64,000 bases of DNA from Pseudorhodoplanes sinuspersici (GCF_002119765.1 NZ_CP021112.1:924501-988500); one strand, 5' to 3'. Shown: positions 45,932-55,554, counted from the first letter of the stretch. A program made the numbers and translations. The notes: generated by a model not told the origin, from the sequence alone.

Positions 45932-48402
45932 TAGAAGCGCAGCTGACCTCTCACACCGACCACACGCCCATCGCCGATGGCCGCTGAGCCGCTCAGCCCT
46001 GGCGTGGAAATGCTTGTGAGATATTGCTCGTCGAACAGGTTCCGAGCAAAGATCGCCAGCGTTCCATTCTTGGTCTCGTATCCGATCTGTGCATTGACCA
46101 GGGTGTACGAGTCCACATAGCGCAGCGGGTTGTTCGACAGATCGCGCGGGCTGAAATAGCCATCGGTGTAAGACACATCAGCGCTGACAAACATACCGGA
46201 CTGATGCTTCCAGATGCCGCCGGCCGAGACCGTCACGCTGGGCGCTTCCGGAAATTCATTGCCTGCGTAATTCTGGAGCGTTCCCCCATCGAATGTGGTC
46301 GCTTCATCGAATTTGGTTTTGAGCAGACCGACCGATGCAAACAACGTCAATTCGTCAACCGGGCGCACACGCACCTCAAGTTCGCCGCCATAGAGATGGG
46401 ACTTACCGACATTCTGAGTCATACTTTGCCCAGTCCAACCGGGAATCTCCACAGCCAGCTGCTGATCCTTGTAGTCGTAGTAGAAGACATTGGCATTGAG
46501 CTGCAGCCGGTCACCCCACCATTTCGAACGGTAGGCCAATTCGTAGGCCCACATGAATTCCGGATCGACCTGATTGATGATGGTTGTGCCGACCGGCACC
46601 TCCGAGAATCCTTTCCGGTAGCCTTTGGTCACCGTTCCGGCGAGGGTCTGGTTCGTTGTCAGGTCATAGGCGAGACCGATTTTCGGAAGAAATTCAGTGT
46701 TGCTGGATTCGGAAACCTCGTTCAGCGACGTCGGCGGGGTACCGCTGAAGGGGTCCCAAGCCATACCAGCGAAATTTCTTTCGGATTTGTCGCGCAGCAA
46801 GCGTCCGCCTGCCAGCAGGGTCCATTTATCCCAGACACGATAACGAAGGTCGGCATAGGCCGCTATCGACGTATCATTGAAGTTGAAGGTGGCGTCCTGA
46901 ATCGGAAAGAAAGGAGCGAGGCTGGTTGTCGCGAAAGATTCGCTTTGAGTTTTGAAGCGCCCCGCAAACAGGCCAACAACGCCACTCAATGGCGAATCGG
47001 GCTGGTCGAATGAGAAACGCAGATCCTGGGAAAAATCCTCAACGTTGCGCCTGTCATCGCGGAACCAGATTGGCTCGTTCGGCCCGCTGATCCGCACTTT
47101 TGTGTCCGCCAGCGCCGTGATCGACTGCACTTTCAAGCCCGGCGAAAACTCGTATGAGATGTCAGCAATGTAATTGTTGACCGCGGCAGTACGAAGCTCC
47201 GGAAACTGTGAAAAGGCCGCATTGTATTGTCGCGCGAAAAAGTCCGGTCCCGTCACTGTGGTCTGCATCGGATTGTCGAGTGTGCGATTGACCGTGAACA
47301 GAGCACGCAATCCCGGCATCGCCGAAGGCGTGATCAGCAACTTGGCGCGGATCTGATCGAGCTGATCCTCACCGAGCACATTGTATGCCGGGTTAGAATA
47401 ATTGATATTGTTACTCTGCCGTATGGTCTGACCGGCGATGCGCAGCGCCATCTGGTCCTGAACCAGCGGCGTATTCACAACGAAGGCTCCCATGTGATAG
47501 TCGCTACCGCCAGCCTGCCCCTCGACGATGACGCCGGGCTTGTAGGTGGGGTCGTTGGTCTTGATGACCACCGCGCCGGCAAGCGCGTTGCGCCCCTGGA
47601 TCGTGGATTGCGGACCGCGCAGCACCTCGATCTGTTCGACGTCCCAGATTCCGCGAGCACCGCGCCGGGTTGCCTCAGTGCTTTGGATCGCGCCGTCGAT
47701 GATAACCGAAACAAGCGGCGCCGAACTACCTGATGGTGCTGTCACACCTTCGGAATTCAGGCCGCGGATGACAAAGCCATTACTGCTGTCGCCTGTCCTG
47801 AACTGGCGCACGTTGGCAAGCATATCGAACGAACGCTGCAGATCGGGAATGTTGTAGTCGCTGATCTGCTGACCGGTGACGACGCCGACGCTTGTGTAGG
47901 TTCGGAAATAGTCGCGCGCAACCTTCTCTCCCTGCACGGTGATTTCGTCGAGAGCGATCGCGCCCGAGGGTGTCGCCTGCGCCATGGCACCTGCCCCGCC
48001 GCTGCGGGTCAACGTCACGGTCTGGCCGCCGGTGAACCTCGGCGACAATCCGCTCGACCAGAGCATGCGGTCGAGTGCGGCCTGCGGCGACATTGTCCCT
48101 TTGACGGGATTGGAGCGAATGGAGCGGCTGAGATTGCTATCGTAAACGACCTGAATTCCAGTGACGGCGCCAAACTGAGCCAAGGCCGAATCCAGCGGCT
48201 GCGCAGCAATATTAAAGGCAACGGATGCCGATCGCTGGCCTGGCTCGGCCCTCTGCGCCCATGCCGTTTCCGCATTCAGCGCACCGAAAACCGCAGCGAT
48301 CGCGAGCGTACTGCCACAAGCCATCGCTCGCCAACGGAGCCATGAGCACAAAGCCCCCGGTGCTTTTCCGCAAAGCTCTTGTGCGCATTCCACTTTCGTC
48401 AT
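45931..48402 (-). CDS. TonB-dependent siderophore receptor with STN signalling domain
   Basis: An 823-residue outer-membrane receptor. A signal peptide ends near residue 50 ('ETAWAQ'). The STN domain ('FNIAAQPLDSALAQFGAVTGIQVVY') covers about 62-130, the plug has 'GFVIRGLNSEG' and 'WDVEQIEVLRGPQSTIQGRNALAGAVVI', and the barrel ends 'GVRGQLRF'. The STN domain means it signals to FecR (48538-49491). The siderophore cannot be inferred. Co-transcribed with the PepSY gene. Confidence 0.93.
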   Translation of the reverse strand: MTKVECAQELCGKAPGALCSWLRWRAMACGSTLAIAAVFGALNAETAWAQRAEPGQRSASVAFNIAAQPLDSALAQFGAVTGIQVVYDSNLSRSIRSNPVKGTMSPQAALDRMLWSSGLSPRFTGGQTVTLTRSGGAGAMAQATPSGAIALDEITVQGEKVARDYFRTYTSVGVVTGQQISDYNIPDLQRSFDMLANVRQFRTGDSSNGFVIRGLNSEGVTAPSGSSAPLVSVIIDGAIQSTEATRRGARGIWDVEQIEVLRGPQSTIQGRNALAGAVVIKTNDPTYKPGVIVEGQAGGSDYHMGAFVVNTPLVQDQMALRIAGQTIRQSNNINYSNPAYNVLGEDQLDQIRAKLLITPSAMPGLRALFTVNRTLDNPMQTTVTGPDFFARQYNAAFSQFPELRTAAVNNYIADISYEFSPGLKVQSITALADTKVRISGPNEPIWFRDDRRNVEDFSQDLRFSFDQPDSPLSGVVGLFAGRFKTQSESFATTSLAPFFPIQDATFNFNDTSIAAYADLRYRVWDKWTLLAGGRLLRDKSERNFAGMAWDPFSGTPPTSLNEVSESSNTEFLPKIGLAYDLTTNQTLAGTVTKGYRKGFSEVPVGTTIINQVDPEFMWAYELAYRSKWWGDRLQLNANVFYYDYKDQQLAVEIPGWTGQSMTQNVGKSHLYGGELEVRVRPVDELTLFASVGLLKTKFDEATTFDGGTLQNYAGNEFPEAPSVTVSAGGIWKHQSGMFVSADVSYTDGYFSPRDLSNNPLRYVDSYTLVNAQIGYETKNGTLAIFARNLFDEQYLTSISTPGLSGSAAIGDGRVVGVRGQLRF

Positions 48403-48537
48403 AGCCGCTCAACCCCAAACCGGCCGCAGAATGCAGCCCCCGGAGATGAAGACGACATGGCAACAATGAGTCCGAATCCGAATTCAGAAGATTAGACGAA
48501 TTCAAGAATACGAAGAGGCGGCTGACGAAGCCGGCCG

Positions 48538-49491
48538 TCAGCCGATCAAGGTGAAGAACGGCGACAAATGCCGGACTGGCAGGCCTAAGGCATTGCCGAT
48601 GTGATCCAGCGCTTCATCGATGCGGCTGAGGTGGAACACACCGGTGACACGCCGTTGCGCTGCCGCCTTATCGACAACCACCACGAGACCCTTTTTGTAC
48701 CGGTTCAATTCGTCAGCGACCTTTGCCAGCGGCTCATCCCGGAAGAGCAACTGCCCCTTACGCCAGCCGGAAACAGCTTCCATGTCGGCTATCGCCTTGG
48801 TCGCGACATGTCCATTCTCACACAAGGCTTGCTGCCCCGCCTTGATTTGGCCGGTCTCTGGCATGAGGAGATCCAGGCTTCCTTCGAGACACGACACCAC
48901 CGTCCTGTTTTCATCAAGACGGACGACAAAGACAGCATTGCTGGCCGTCACAACAGCCTGACGAGCCGACAGCGACAAAATCGGTCCTGCACGCGAACGC
49001 GCTGTGAAAGCCGCCTCGCCACTGACCAGCCTCAGATGACCTTCGCCCTTCGCAGTCTCAAGCGACAAACCACTGCGCGTATTCAGTTCGACGGTGATAT
49101 GAGGAAACGTGAGACGGCGTTGCTCGCCAGCAAGTGTCCTGTAGTCGGCGAAAGCATCCTGTATCGTAGGAAGAAAACCGAGCTTCGACCCCGCAAAAGC
49201 CAGTCCAGCCACCGAGGCCGCGACCGCTCCTCCCTGCAGGACCAATCTGCGGCTTGGAATGCGAGAGCGTCTTCGGGATATGGCTGCCGCTGTCCCCACA
49301 TGTTGCCACACCCGCATGGCATCGAGAGCGGCGCCCTCGTATTCAGGCCCACGCGCACGCCATCGCAGGAAAGCGTCGCGATCGGCTTCCGTGGCATCGC
49401 CAGAGGTCAATTTGAGAATCCAGGCCACGGCCTCCTGCTCCAGCCTGCCTTGATCGACCCGATCATGCTCGTTTTTATTGTTTGAAGGCAT
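48538..49491 (-). CDS. FecR-family anti-sigma regulator, system 2
   Basis: A 317-residue regulator. The N-terminal sigma-binding part has 'AVAWILKLTSGDATEADRDAFLRWRARG'. A membrane segment lies near residue 90-110, and the periplasmic part has 'DYRTLAGEQRRLTFPHITVELNTRS' and the C-terminal STN-like 'RRVTGVFHLSRIDEALDHIG'. I prefer the ATG at 49491 to one 17 codons upstream, because conservation begins there. It lies between FecI-2 and the siderophore receptor. Confidence 0.9.
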   Translation of the reverse strand: MPSNNKNEHDRVDQGRLEQEAVAWILKLTSGDATEADRDAFLRWRARGPEYEGAALDAMRVWQHVGTAAAISRRRSRIPSRRLVLQGGAVAASVAGLAFAGSKLGFLPTIQDAFADYRTLAGEQRRLTFPHITVELNTRSGLSLETAKGEGHLRLVSGEAAFTARSRAGPILSLSARQAVVTASNAVFVVRLDENRTVVSCLEGSLDLLMPETGQIKAGQQALCENGHVATKAIADMEAVSGWRKGQLLFRDEPLAKVADELNRYKKGLVVVVDKAAAQRRVTGVFHLSRIDEALDHIGNALGLPVRHLSPFFTLIG

Positions 49492-49588
49492 CGATCCGAG
49501 GAATGACAAGTGATGCGGCTGAAAAGCGCCGCCGGGATGCAACTTTTATTATGACGATTCCAAATGCCCAATCCCGAATCGGGAGCCG

Positions 49589-50092
49589 TTACTTTTTTGG
49601 ACTGGGCCGGCAGGCTGTCAGCGCGCGGGTGAGCTCAAACTCCACCGTCCGCGTCGAAATGCCGAACTGGCGAGCGATGGCGTGGTGCGGCAACCTTTCT
49701 AATCGACTCATCAGAAGAATCTGGCGTTGACGGTCCGGCAAGTCCTGAAGCAAGCCAAGAACGCGCTGCAATTCGGATCGGTCGATCGTGATTTTTTCGG
49801 GGTCCGGTTCATCTTCAGGAATTTGCAAAATCTCATCGATTTCACCGCGCGTCAGCCGCCGGCGCGCCACCGCACGGGTGTGGTCGGTAACGAGATTACT
49901 GGCAATGCGAAAGAGATAGGCCTGCGGATTTTCAATCGCCACAGCGCCCCCGGCCTGGCTGACGCGAATCCATGTCTCTTGCGCAAGATCCTCCGCTAAC
50001 GCCGGATCGCGGGTTCGCTGTGTCAGGAACCGAACGAGAGCCTCACGCTGCCGAAGATAAAATGACCGGATATTGGAGCGATCCTGAGTCAT
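49589..50092 (-). CDS. FecI-type ECF sigma factor, system 2
   Basis: A 167-residue ECF sigma factor with sigma-2 'LVRFLTQRTRDPALAEDLAQETWIRV', 'AYLFRIASNLVTDHTRAVARRR' and sigma-4 'LQDLPDRQRQILLMSRLERLPHHAIARQFGISTRTVEFEL'. The frame is open for 93 codons more upstream, but conservation starts at the ATG at 50092. It should drive the fecR-receptor-PepSY operon downstream. Confidence 0.92.
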   Translation of the reverse strand: MTQDRSNIRSFYLRQREALVRFLTQRTRDPALAEDLAQETWIRVSQAGGAVAIENPQAYLFRIASNLVTDHTRAVARRRLTRGEIDEILQIPEDEPDPEKITIDRSELQRVLGLLQDLPDRQRQILLMSRLERLPHHAIARQFGISTRTVEFELTRALTACRPSPKK

Positions 50093-50449
50093 CGACAAAA
50101 CTGACCTGATATGCGCTGGCGGCCGATGCGCAGAAACCGCAAGATGACGATACACGCCGCAAGTTTTCGGCACAATTCCCAGCTCGTCGGACTGAGAAAG
50201 ATCAGAATTGTTCGAAATTGCAGCCGACATGCTCGTAAATGACTGCTTTGGATCAAGGCGGACATGGTCTGACAGATGAATTTCGAGTGAGTTGAAATAA
50301 AGTGGCCCGGACGGGACCACTTCGGCCATTTTCCGACTTCGAAACCGAACGCATCTTGGCAGCCCGGTCAACAGCTCCCGTCGAGCAGTGCGATCATTTT
50401 CGAAGAGCTTCTTCTTATCGGAGCTGCGCCCTGGCCTTCAGCAGCACCG
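50093..50449. other. Promoter-side gap before the second iron operon
   Basis: About 360 bp upstream of the second sigma gene. A minus-strand frame runs through part of it without family resemblance. It should hold the sigma gene's promoter; a Fur site would be expected, but I could not pick one out with confidence. Confidence 0.35.
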
Positions 50450-50776
50450 ACAGCTAGAGATCAATAGACCAACTTTACCGGGTGAAACGCCGCTTTAGCA
50501 TCCAAGGAGAGCCATTCAAGATCAAGAACAACTTCCAGCAGGCCCCTGAAAAAGGCTGGCGTTCTGTATGGATCTGGCGGGAAGAAGCGGGTCCCCTACT
50601 CGCTCCGGCACACCTACGCCACGATGAGATTGTCGGAGGGCGTCAGCGTCTTTCAGCTAGCGGCTAACATGGGCACCTCGGTCGAGATGATCGAGAAGTT
50701 TTACGGTAAAAAGCGGATACGCGATCCGAAGGCGGCGACGGAGCTTACCAAAAATGGACCGCCCTGCGAACTGTAG
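50450..50776 (+). pseudogene. Tyrosine recombinase remnant 2 (C-terminal catalytic part, frameshifted)
   Basis: After a shifted start ('FKIKNNFQQA') one frame reads 'AGVLYGSGGKKRVPYSLRHTYATMRL', 'SEGVSVFQLAANMGTSVEMIEKFYG' and ends 'RDPKAATELTKNGPPCEL'. RHTYA and the tyrosine in 'EKFYG' are the recombinase active-site motifs. The N-terminal domain is missing and at least one frameshift separates the pieces. It is in the same orientation as remnant 1, with the second iron operon between them. Confidence 0.8.
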
Positions 50777-50931
50777 AAACGTTAAATCGATTCGAGGGTC
50801 CGCCTGACGTGCTCTAACATTCCAAAGGCCCACGGCTGCTCTTTTCCATCGATCAACACGACGTCCGGCCACAGCAGATATCCCGACCTTTGTGATCAAT
50901 TCGTGCCTCAAACGGTTCCGCGCGACACACG

Positions 50932-51035
50932 ATGAGCCCAAGCCACCTACACAGGCTATTCGAACTGGAAGGCGTCTCATTTTCCGAATATATCGTGCGC
51001 GAGAGGCTTAAGCGCGCGCAAGGCATGCTGCGCAA
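50932..51035 (+). pseudogene. AraC-family regulator remnant (part of the HTH domain)
   Basis: About 34 residues, 'SPSHLHRLFELEGVSFSEYI' then 'VRERLKRAQGMLR', match the second helix-turn-helix of AraC-type regulators. Nothing recognisable of the protein lies upstream. The sequence then passes directly into a hydrolase remnant. Confidence 0.7.
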
Positions 51036-51193
51036 AAGACGACATTCTCACTCCGCCACACTTCAGCCGGGAGATCCCCGGCGCAAAGCTTGTCGAACTG
51101 CACAAGGGCGGACACTGCGCATCGGAGACGAATACGGCGGCATTCAATGCCGCCGTTCTTGATTTTATCGCGGAACATGAAGGGGGGCAGTAG
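51036..51193 (+). pseudogene. Alpha/beta-hydrolase remnant (RutD-like C-terminus)
   Basis: In a frame ending at the TAG 51191-51193 the sequence reads 'DDILTPPHFSREIPGAKLVE' and then 'LHKGGHCASETNTAAFNAAV'. This is the last strand, catalytic histidine and final helix of an alpha/beta hydrolase. The shape resembles RutD, which fits the adjacent rutB-like gene. The nucleophile and the rest are gone. Confidence 0.65.
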
Positions 51194-51196
51194 CGC

Positions 51197-51925
51197 TCAG
51201 GCCGCCGACAGTTTCGCCGCTCCCGTAAACGCCCGCACGACGGCATCGCTCCGTGCTGTCCAGCCGAAGAACTTCTGGACGTTGAAAACGCTCGCTTCAA
51301 AAATCGAATCGGAGCCGGCCTGCAATGTGGCATCGGGCACCATCACCGCAAAGAATTCGCGATGGTAGGCGTCACGCAATGTCGATTCCACGCAGACATT
51401 GGTGTTCACACCAACCAGCAGCAATGTTGTGATGCCGCGGGCGCGCAAAAGCTGTTCGAGATTGGTGCCGGCAAAGCCGCTGTAGCGAGCCTTCGGCACC
51501 ACAGCCTCGCCGCTGATCGGCTTCAGCGCATCGACGATCTCGTAGTCCCAGGTGCCATAGGTGATGAGCTGACCGCGTGCGGAGGGATTTGCACGCATGT
51601 ATTTCAGCGCGTTCGATTTGTGCCAGACCGGCGCGGTCGGGCCACCGGCTTCGGTCTGCAAGGCGTCGAAGCCGTTCTGGAGATGGACCACGAATAATCC
51701 GACCTCGCGTGCGGCAGCGAGAACGCGCGCCGATGTTTCGATGACGGGAGCGCTGGTGCTGACATCGAAGCCGACGCGGTCCAGATATCCACCCTTGGAG
51801 AGATAGGCGTTCTGCATGTCGACAACCACAAGGGCGGTCGTTGAAGGATCAAGGGCGATCGCTTCCGGCTCCGCCTCGAGATGGATCGGACCAACGCCCA
51901 CAGACGATTTAGCGGATGTGCTCAT
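51197..51925 (-). CDS. rutB: RutB-like ureidoacrylate amidohydrolase (isochorismatase family)
   Basis: A 242-residue cysteine hydrolase. It follows E. coli RutB closely as I remember it: 'VVVDMQNAYLSKGGYLD', 'HKSNALKYMR', 'VPKARYSGF' and 'TNVCVESTLRD'. The catalytic triad would be D36, K145 and C178. RutB hydrolyses (peroxy)ureidoacrylate in uracil degradation. RutA, the ring-opening oxygenase, is not in this window, so the true substrate may be another ureido or carbamoyl compound. The gene lies 3 bp downstream of the permease and ends the operon 55289-51197. Confidence 0.8.
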   Translation of the reverse strand: MSTSAKSSVGVGPIHLEAEPEAIALDPSTTALVVVDMQNAYLSKGGYLDRVGFDVSTSAPVIETSARVLAAAREVGLFVVHLQNGFDALQTEAGGPTAPVWHKSNALKYMRANPSARGQLITYGTWDYEIVDALKPISGEAVVPKARYSGFAGTNLEQLLRARGITTLLLVGVNTNVCVESTLRDAYHREFFAVMVPDATLQAGSDSIFEASVFNVQKFFGWTARSDAVVRAFTGAAKLSAA

Positions 51926-51928
51926 GTT

Positions 51929-52759
51929 TCACGCTCCATATCGCTTCAGGGCAAAGGCTTCGGCTGCAACCACAAGTCCGTAGAGAACGAGACCGATCAC
52001 GCAGAGCAGTGTGATCGATGCGAAAATGAGTGGCATTTCAGCCTGCGAGGCGGCGAACAGGATCATATAGCCAAGGCCGGCCTGCGCGGTGATGAATTCG
52101 CCGACGATGACGCCAATCATGGCGAAGGTGATGGCGATCTTCAGACCGGCAAAGATGTGCGGGACGGCGGCAGGAAAGCGCACGCGCGTATAGACCTTGC
52201 TGCCGGTGGCGCCAACCGCCTTGCACAGGCGGAGAAGATCGCGATCGACCGATGTGAGGCCGGTGAGGGTCGCGACGACTACGGGAAAAAACGAAATGAA
52301 GACGGAAAAGGTTACGCGGGATTCGCTGCCGATGCCGAGCCAGACAATAAAGAGCGGTGCGAGGGCGATTTTCGGAATGAGCTGGAAGAAGACGATATTG
52401 GGATAAAGAGCCTCTCGCGCAAACCGTGACGCGGAGACAAGGACCGCAAGGCCGACGCCAAGGACAAGCGAGATCAGGAAGCCGGCGATGGTTTCCAGCG
52501 TGGTTGGCACCGCCTGCTTCAGCAGGAAGGGCAGCGTATCGATCAGGCGCACCGCAATGACGGATGGGGCCGGCAGCAGGACTTCCGGGATGTTCTTCAA
52601 GCGAACGATCGCTTCCCACGCGCCAATGATGATGGCCGCCGTGACGAGGGGAAGCAGCAACAGTCGCGCATGCTTGTAGAACGACTGCAAATCGAAGCGC
52701 GCCGACCTGGCTTCGGGGTGTTCGATGACAGGTTGTTCGGTCATGTCGATGGCGGTCAT
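51929..52759 (-). CDS. ABC transporter permease (SsuC/TauC type)
   Basis: A 276-residue permease with about six membrane helices. The coupling-helix region reads 'LLRLCKAVGATGSKVYTRVRFPAAVPHIFAGLKIA'. Together with the ATPase and binding protein upstream on the same strand it forms the importer of the rutB-like operon. The substrate is presumably the compound that RutB and the RidA-like protein act on. Confidence 0.9.
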   Translation of the reverse strand: MTAIDMTEQPVIEHPEARSARFDLQSFYKHARLLLLPLVTAAIIIGAWEAIVRLKNIPEVLLPAPSVIAVRLIDTLPFLLKQAVPTTLETIAGFLISLVLGVGLAVLVSASRFAREALYPNIVFFQLIPKIALAPLFIVWLGIGSESRVTFSVFISFFPVVVATLTGLTSVDRDLLRLCKAVGATGSKVYTRVRFPAAVPHIFAGLKIAITFAMIGVIVGEFITAQAGLGYMILFAASQAEMPLIFASITLLCVIGLVLYGLVVAAEAFALKRYGA

Positions 52760-52787
52760 TCAACGAAACCCATGGCGTCGGACGAGG

Positions 52788-53570
52788 TCAGTGCAGCGGC
52801 GAATTCGTCCGGTGAATCTTGTCCTTCAGGTGAAGATAGAGCTCGTTGAATTCCGGCCTGGCTTCGACGGAAGGATCGCGCGGCCGCGCGAACGGCACAC
52901 GCAGGTCTTCGATGATGCGCGACGGACGGCGACCCATCACCAGAATTCGATCCGACAGAAAGATTGCCTCGCGGATCGAATGGGTAATGAAGATCGCCGT
53001 CTTCGGCGACTTGTCCCAGATGCGGGCAAGGGCTAGGCCCATTTCGTCACGCGTGATGGCATCCAGTGCGCTAAACGGCTCGTCCATCAACAGGATGCGC
53101 GGATCGTTGATCAGCGCGCGGGCCAGGGCGACGCGCTGGCGCATGCCGCCGGACAGTTCGCGCGGCCGCTTTTCACGAAAATTCCAAAGGTCGACCATCC
53201 GCAACAGCGTTTCGGCGCGGGTCTTGTCCTCGGAGGTAATGGTGCGGCACATATCGACCGGGAACAGGACGTTATCCAGCACGCTTCGCCAGGGCAGAAG
53301 CGTTGGGTCCTGAAACATCATGCCGGCTTCGGTCTGCGGTCCTGACACCTCCATGCCGTCCAGTGTCGCAACGCCGGATGTCGCAGGCTCGAGTCCTGCC
53401 AGCATCAGCATCAACGTGCTCTTGCCGCAACCGGAAGGACCGAGAATGGAGACGAAATCGCCGCGGGCAATGTCGAAGCTTGCTTCGGCCACGGCCTCGA
53501 CGGCGCCCGACGGCGTTTCATAGATCTTGCGCAGCCGGTCCGCTGTAATGGCGTTGAATGGCGCAGACAT
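52788..53570 (-). CDS. ABC transporter ATP-binding protein
   Basis: A 260-residue ATPase with Walker A 'GPSGCGKST', Q-loop 'FQDPTLLPW', signature 'LSGGMRQR', Walker B 'ILLMDEPFSALD' and switch 'IFITHSIREA'. I chose the ATG at 53570, which lies 4 bp after the stop of the binding-protein gene and has AGGT just upstream, over an earlier ATG overlapping that gene. It belongs to the nitrate/taurine subfamily. Confidence 0.9.
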   Translation of the reverse strand: MSAPFNAITADRLRKIYETPSGAVEAVAEASFDIARGDFVSILGPSGCGKSTLMLMLAGLEPATSGVATLDGMEVSGPQTEAGMMFQDPTLLPWRSVLDNVLFPVDMCRTITSEDKTRAETLLRMVDLWNFREKRPRELSGGMRQRVALARALINDPRILLMDEPFSALDAITRDEMGLALARIWDKSPKTAIFITHSIREAIFLSDRILVMGRRPSRIIEDLRVPFARPRDPSVEARPEFNELYLHLKDKIHRTNSPLH

Positions 53571-53574
53571 GACC

Positions 53575-54705
53575 TCAACCGAGAATGGCCGCGTATTCGG
53601 CAACGTTCTTCTTGACGTTGTCCCATTCCGCGGGCGTCAACTTGACGGCACCGGCGAAAGCGTTGGTGAACAGGGTGGAGGCGTCCGGCTTCTTGGCGTC
53701 TTTGGGGGCGCCGAATTCCATCACCAGATCCACCATCTCCGCGGCCTTCGCCATATCGGTGAAGCCGATCGAATGCGTCTGTGCTTCTTTCGACATGACG
53801 GTGTAATGCATCATCGCCTGAGAGATTTTTGCGTTTTCCTTGCCGCCTTTGGTGACGGCCAATTCCGGCACTTCCTTCATGAAGATGTCGATGCCGGCTT
53901 CGGGATCCTTCAGCGCGAACGCCAAGCCCTCGGTCAGCGCTTCCGTGACCGCGCGCGACAATTCCTTGTCCTTGGCGAGATTGGCCTGCGTCGTCACCAC
54001 CTGGCCCGAATAAAGCGAAACGCCGGCGGCGTTCCATGGCATGAAGCGGGGCGGCTCTTTCATCGCCAGCATGACCGGAATGCTCGATGTCGCGATCGCG
54101 GTGATGGCGTCGACCTGTTTGTTCACGACGCTCTGCTCGACCACGCGGGCATCCATCTGCACCATTGAAACGCCCGAAGGATCGATACCAGTCTTGCGCA
54201 CATAAGCTGGCCAATAGGGTGCTTCGGCCGATGTCGAGACGGTACCGATCTTCTTGCCCTCGAGATCCTTCGGCGCTTTGATCGGGCTGTCGGCGCGGAC
54301 CACCATGCCCATGGTCGAGTCGTAGCCCAGCGTTGCCATGGCAACGAGTGGAAGGCCGCGCGCCGCACCGAGGATCGTGCCGCCGGCAAAGATGAAGCCG
54401 TAATCGAATTCGCCGGCACCAACCGCCTGCGCAGCAGCGACCGAACCGAATCCGCGGCTGATCGCAATATCGATGCCGCGCTTTTTGAAATAACCTTGGT
54501 TCTTCGCGACAAAGGTGAACAGCGACGAGCCATTCGCCAGCCAAGGCAATGTGAGCTTCACCGTTTTCGCGCCTTGCGCGATGGCTGGCATCGCAAGACC
54601 TCCGGCTGCGGCTGCGACGGGCAGCGCTGCGGCGGCTTTCAAAAGACTGCGACGCGAGAAAGGCTTTGATCCGGCAGCATTCGAACGGTGCATCTCGTCT
54701 GGCAT
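53575..54705 (-). CDS. ABC substrate-binding protein with Tat signal (NMT1-like)
   Basis: A 376-residue binding protein. The twin-arginine motif SRRSLLK is followed by a hydrophobic stretch ending 'AMPAIAQGA' (about residue 46), so it is exported folded. The mature domain begins 'VKLTLPWLANGSSLFTFVAKNQGYF'-like and has 'GEFDYGFIFAGGTIL'. It differs from the Sec-exported binding proteins at 4369 and 28068. First gene of the permease/ATPase set. Confidence 0.9.
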   Translation of the reverse strand: MPDEMHRSNAAGSKPFSRRSLLKAAAALPVAAAAGGLAMPAIAQGAKTVKLTLPWLANGSSLFTFVAKNQGYFKKRGIDIAISRGFGSVAAAQAVGAGEFDYGFIFAGGTILGAARGLPLVAMATLGYDSTMGMVVRADSPIKAPKDLEGKKIGTVSTSAEAPYWPAYVRKTGIDPSGVSMVQMDARVVEQSVVNKQVDAITAIATSSIPVMLAMKEPPRFMPWNAAGVSLYSGQVVTTQANLAKDKELSRAVTEALTEGLAFALKDPEAGIDIFMKEVPELAVTKGGKENAKISQAMMHYTVMSKEAQTHSIGFTDMAKAAEMVDLVMEFGAPKDAKKPDASTLFTNAFAGAVKLTPAEWDNVKKNVAEYAAILG

Positions 54706-54821
54706 GGTTCGGGTCCTCGCAATTGCATCTTGGTTATGCAGAAGGTGCTTACTTGTGCTTCCGCAGACCTAGCCAGAAACGTGCCAAGTAAAATGCAAGG
54801 CACGTGGCTTTTTTGGTCGCG

Positions 54822-55289
54822 TCACGACACTTCGAAAATGCCGTCCACTTCCACGCTCGCATTGGCGGGAAGATTGGCGACACCGACAGACGTTCTGGCA
54901 TGGCGGCCATTTTCGCCAAACAATGCGAGCATCAAATCGGAGGCTCCGTTGATGACTTTGGGCACGTCCGGATAATCGGGTTTTGCCAGCGCAAAGCCGC
55001 CCAGGCGGTGGCAGCAGACAACGCGATCCAGGTCGCCATCGAGCACAAGACTGAGCGAAGCCAAGAGGTTGAGCGCGCAAAGCTCAGCGGCTTTCTGAGC
55101 GGTCGCAAGATCGATCGTTTCTCCAACCTGGCCTGCGTAACGAACCTCGCCATTCCACTCGCAGATCTGGCCGGCAAGGAACACAAGCGAGCCCGAGCGG
55201 GAATAGGGTTTGAACGATCCGCGCGGTTGCGGCACCGGCGGTATCGTCAGCCCAAGCGTGGCAAGTCTTTGTGCGACGATACCTGTCAT
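54822..55289 (-). CDS. RidA/YjgF-family protein (RutC-like enamine deaminase)
   Basis: A 155-residue RidA-superfamily protein that probably hydrolyses reactive enamines or imines such as aminoacrylate. Landmarks are 'LVFLAGQICEWNGEVRYAGQVG', 'AAELCALNLLASL' and the catalytic arginine region 'GRHARTSVGVANLPANASVEVDG'. It is longer than classic RidA (about 130). Placed at the head of an operon with a RutB-like enzyme, it could do the RutC step. ATG at 55289; a GTG one codon upstream is possible. Confidence 0.85.
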   Translation of the reverse strand: MTGIVAQRLATLGLTIPPVPQPRGSFKPYSRSGSLVFLAGQICEWNGEVRYAGQVGETIDLATAQKAAELCALNLLASLSLVLDGDLDRVVCCHRLGGFALAKPDYPDVPKVINGASDLMLALFGENGRHARTSVGVANLPANASVEVDGIFEVS

Positions 55290-55554
55290 CACGATATTCC
55301 CGGCGTTGGCATCGCAACGCGACGAGACATCGTAACGGTATGCATAATCTGCTTACTTATTGGCCAGAGAGAACGTGCCGGTTTGAGCGCGTGCATTTCC
55401 ATTAAGCCTTTCTGACTGCGAAGGATTTACGGATCACCATGCAAGGCCAGAGGTCGATCCTGTCCGCCCTGCTGAGGCTCAAAACTGCGTCTTTGCCTGC
55501 TTGATCGGCGGAAATTGCGACGATTGATCGAGTCATAAGCAGAGTGCACGCTTG

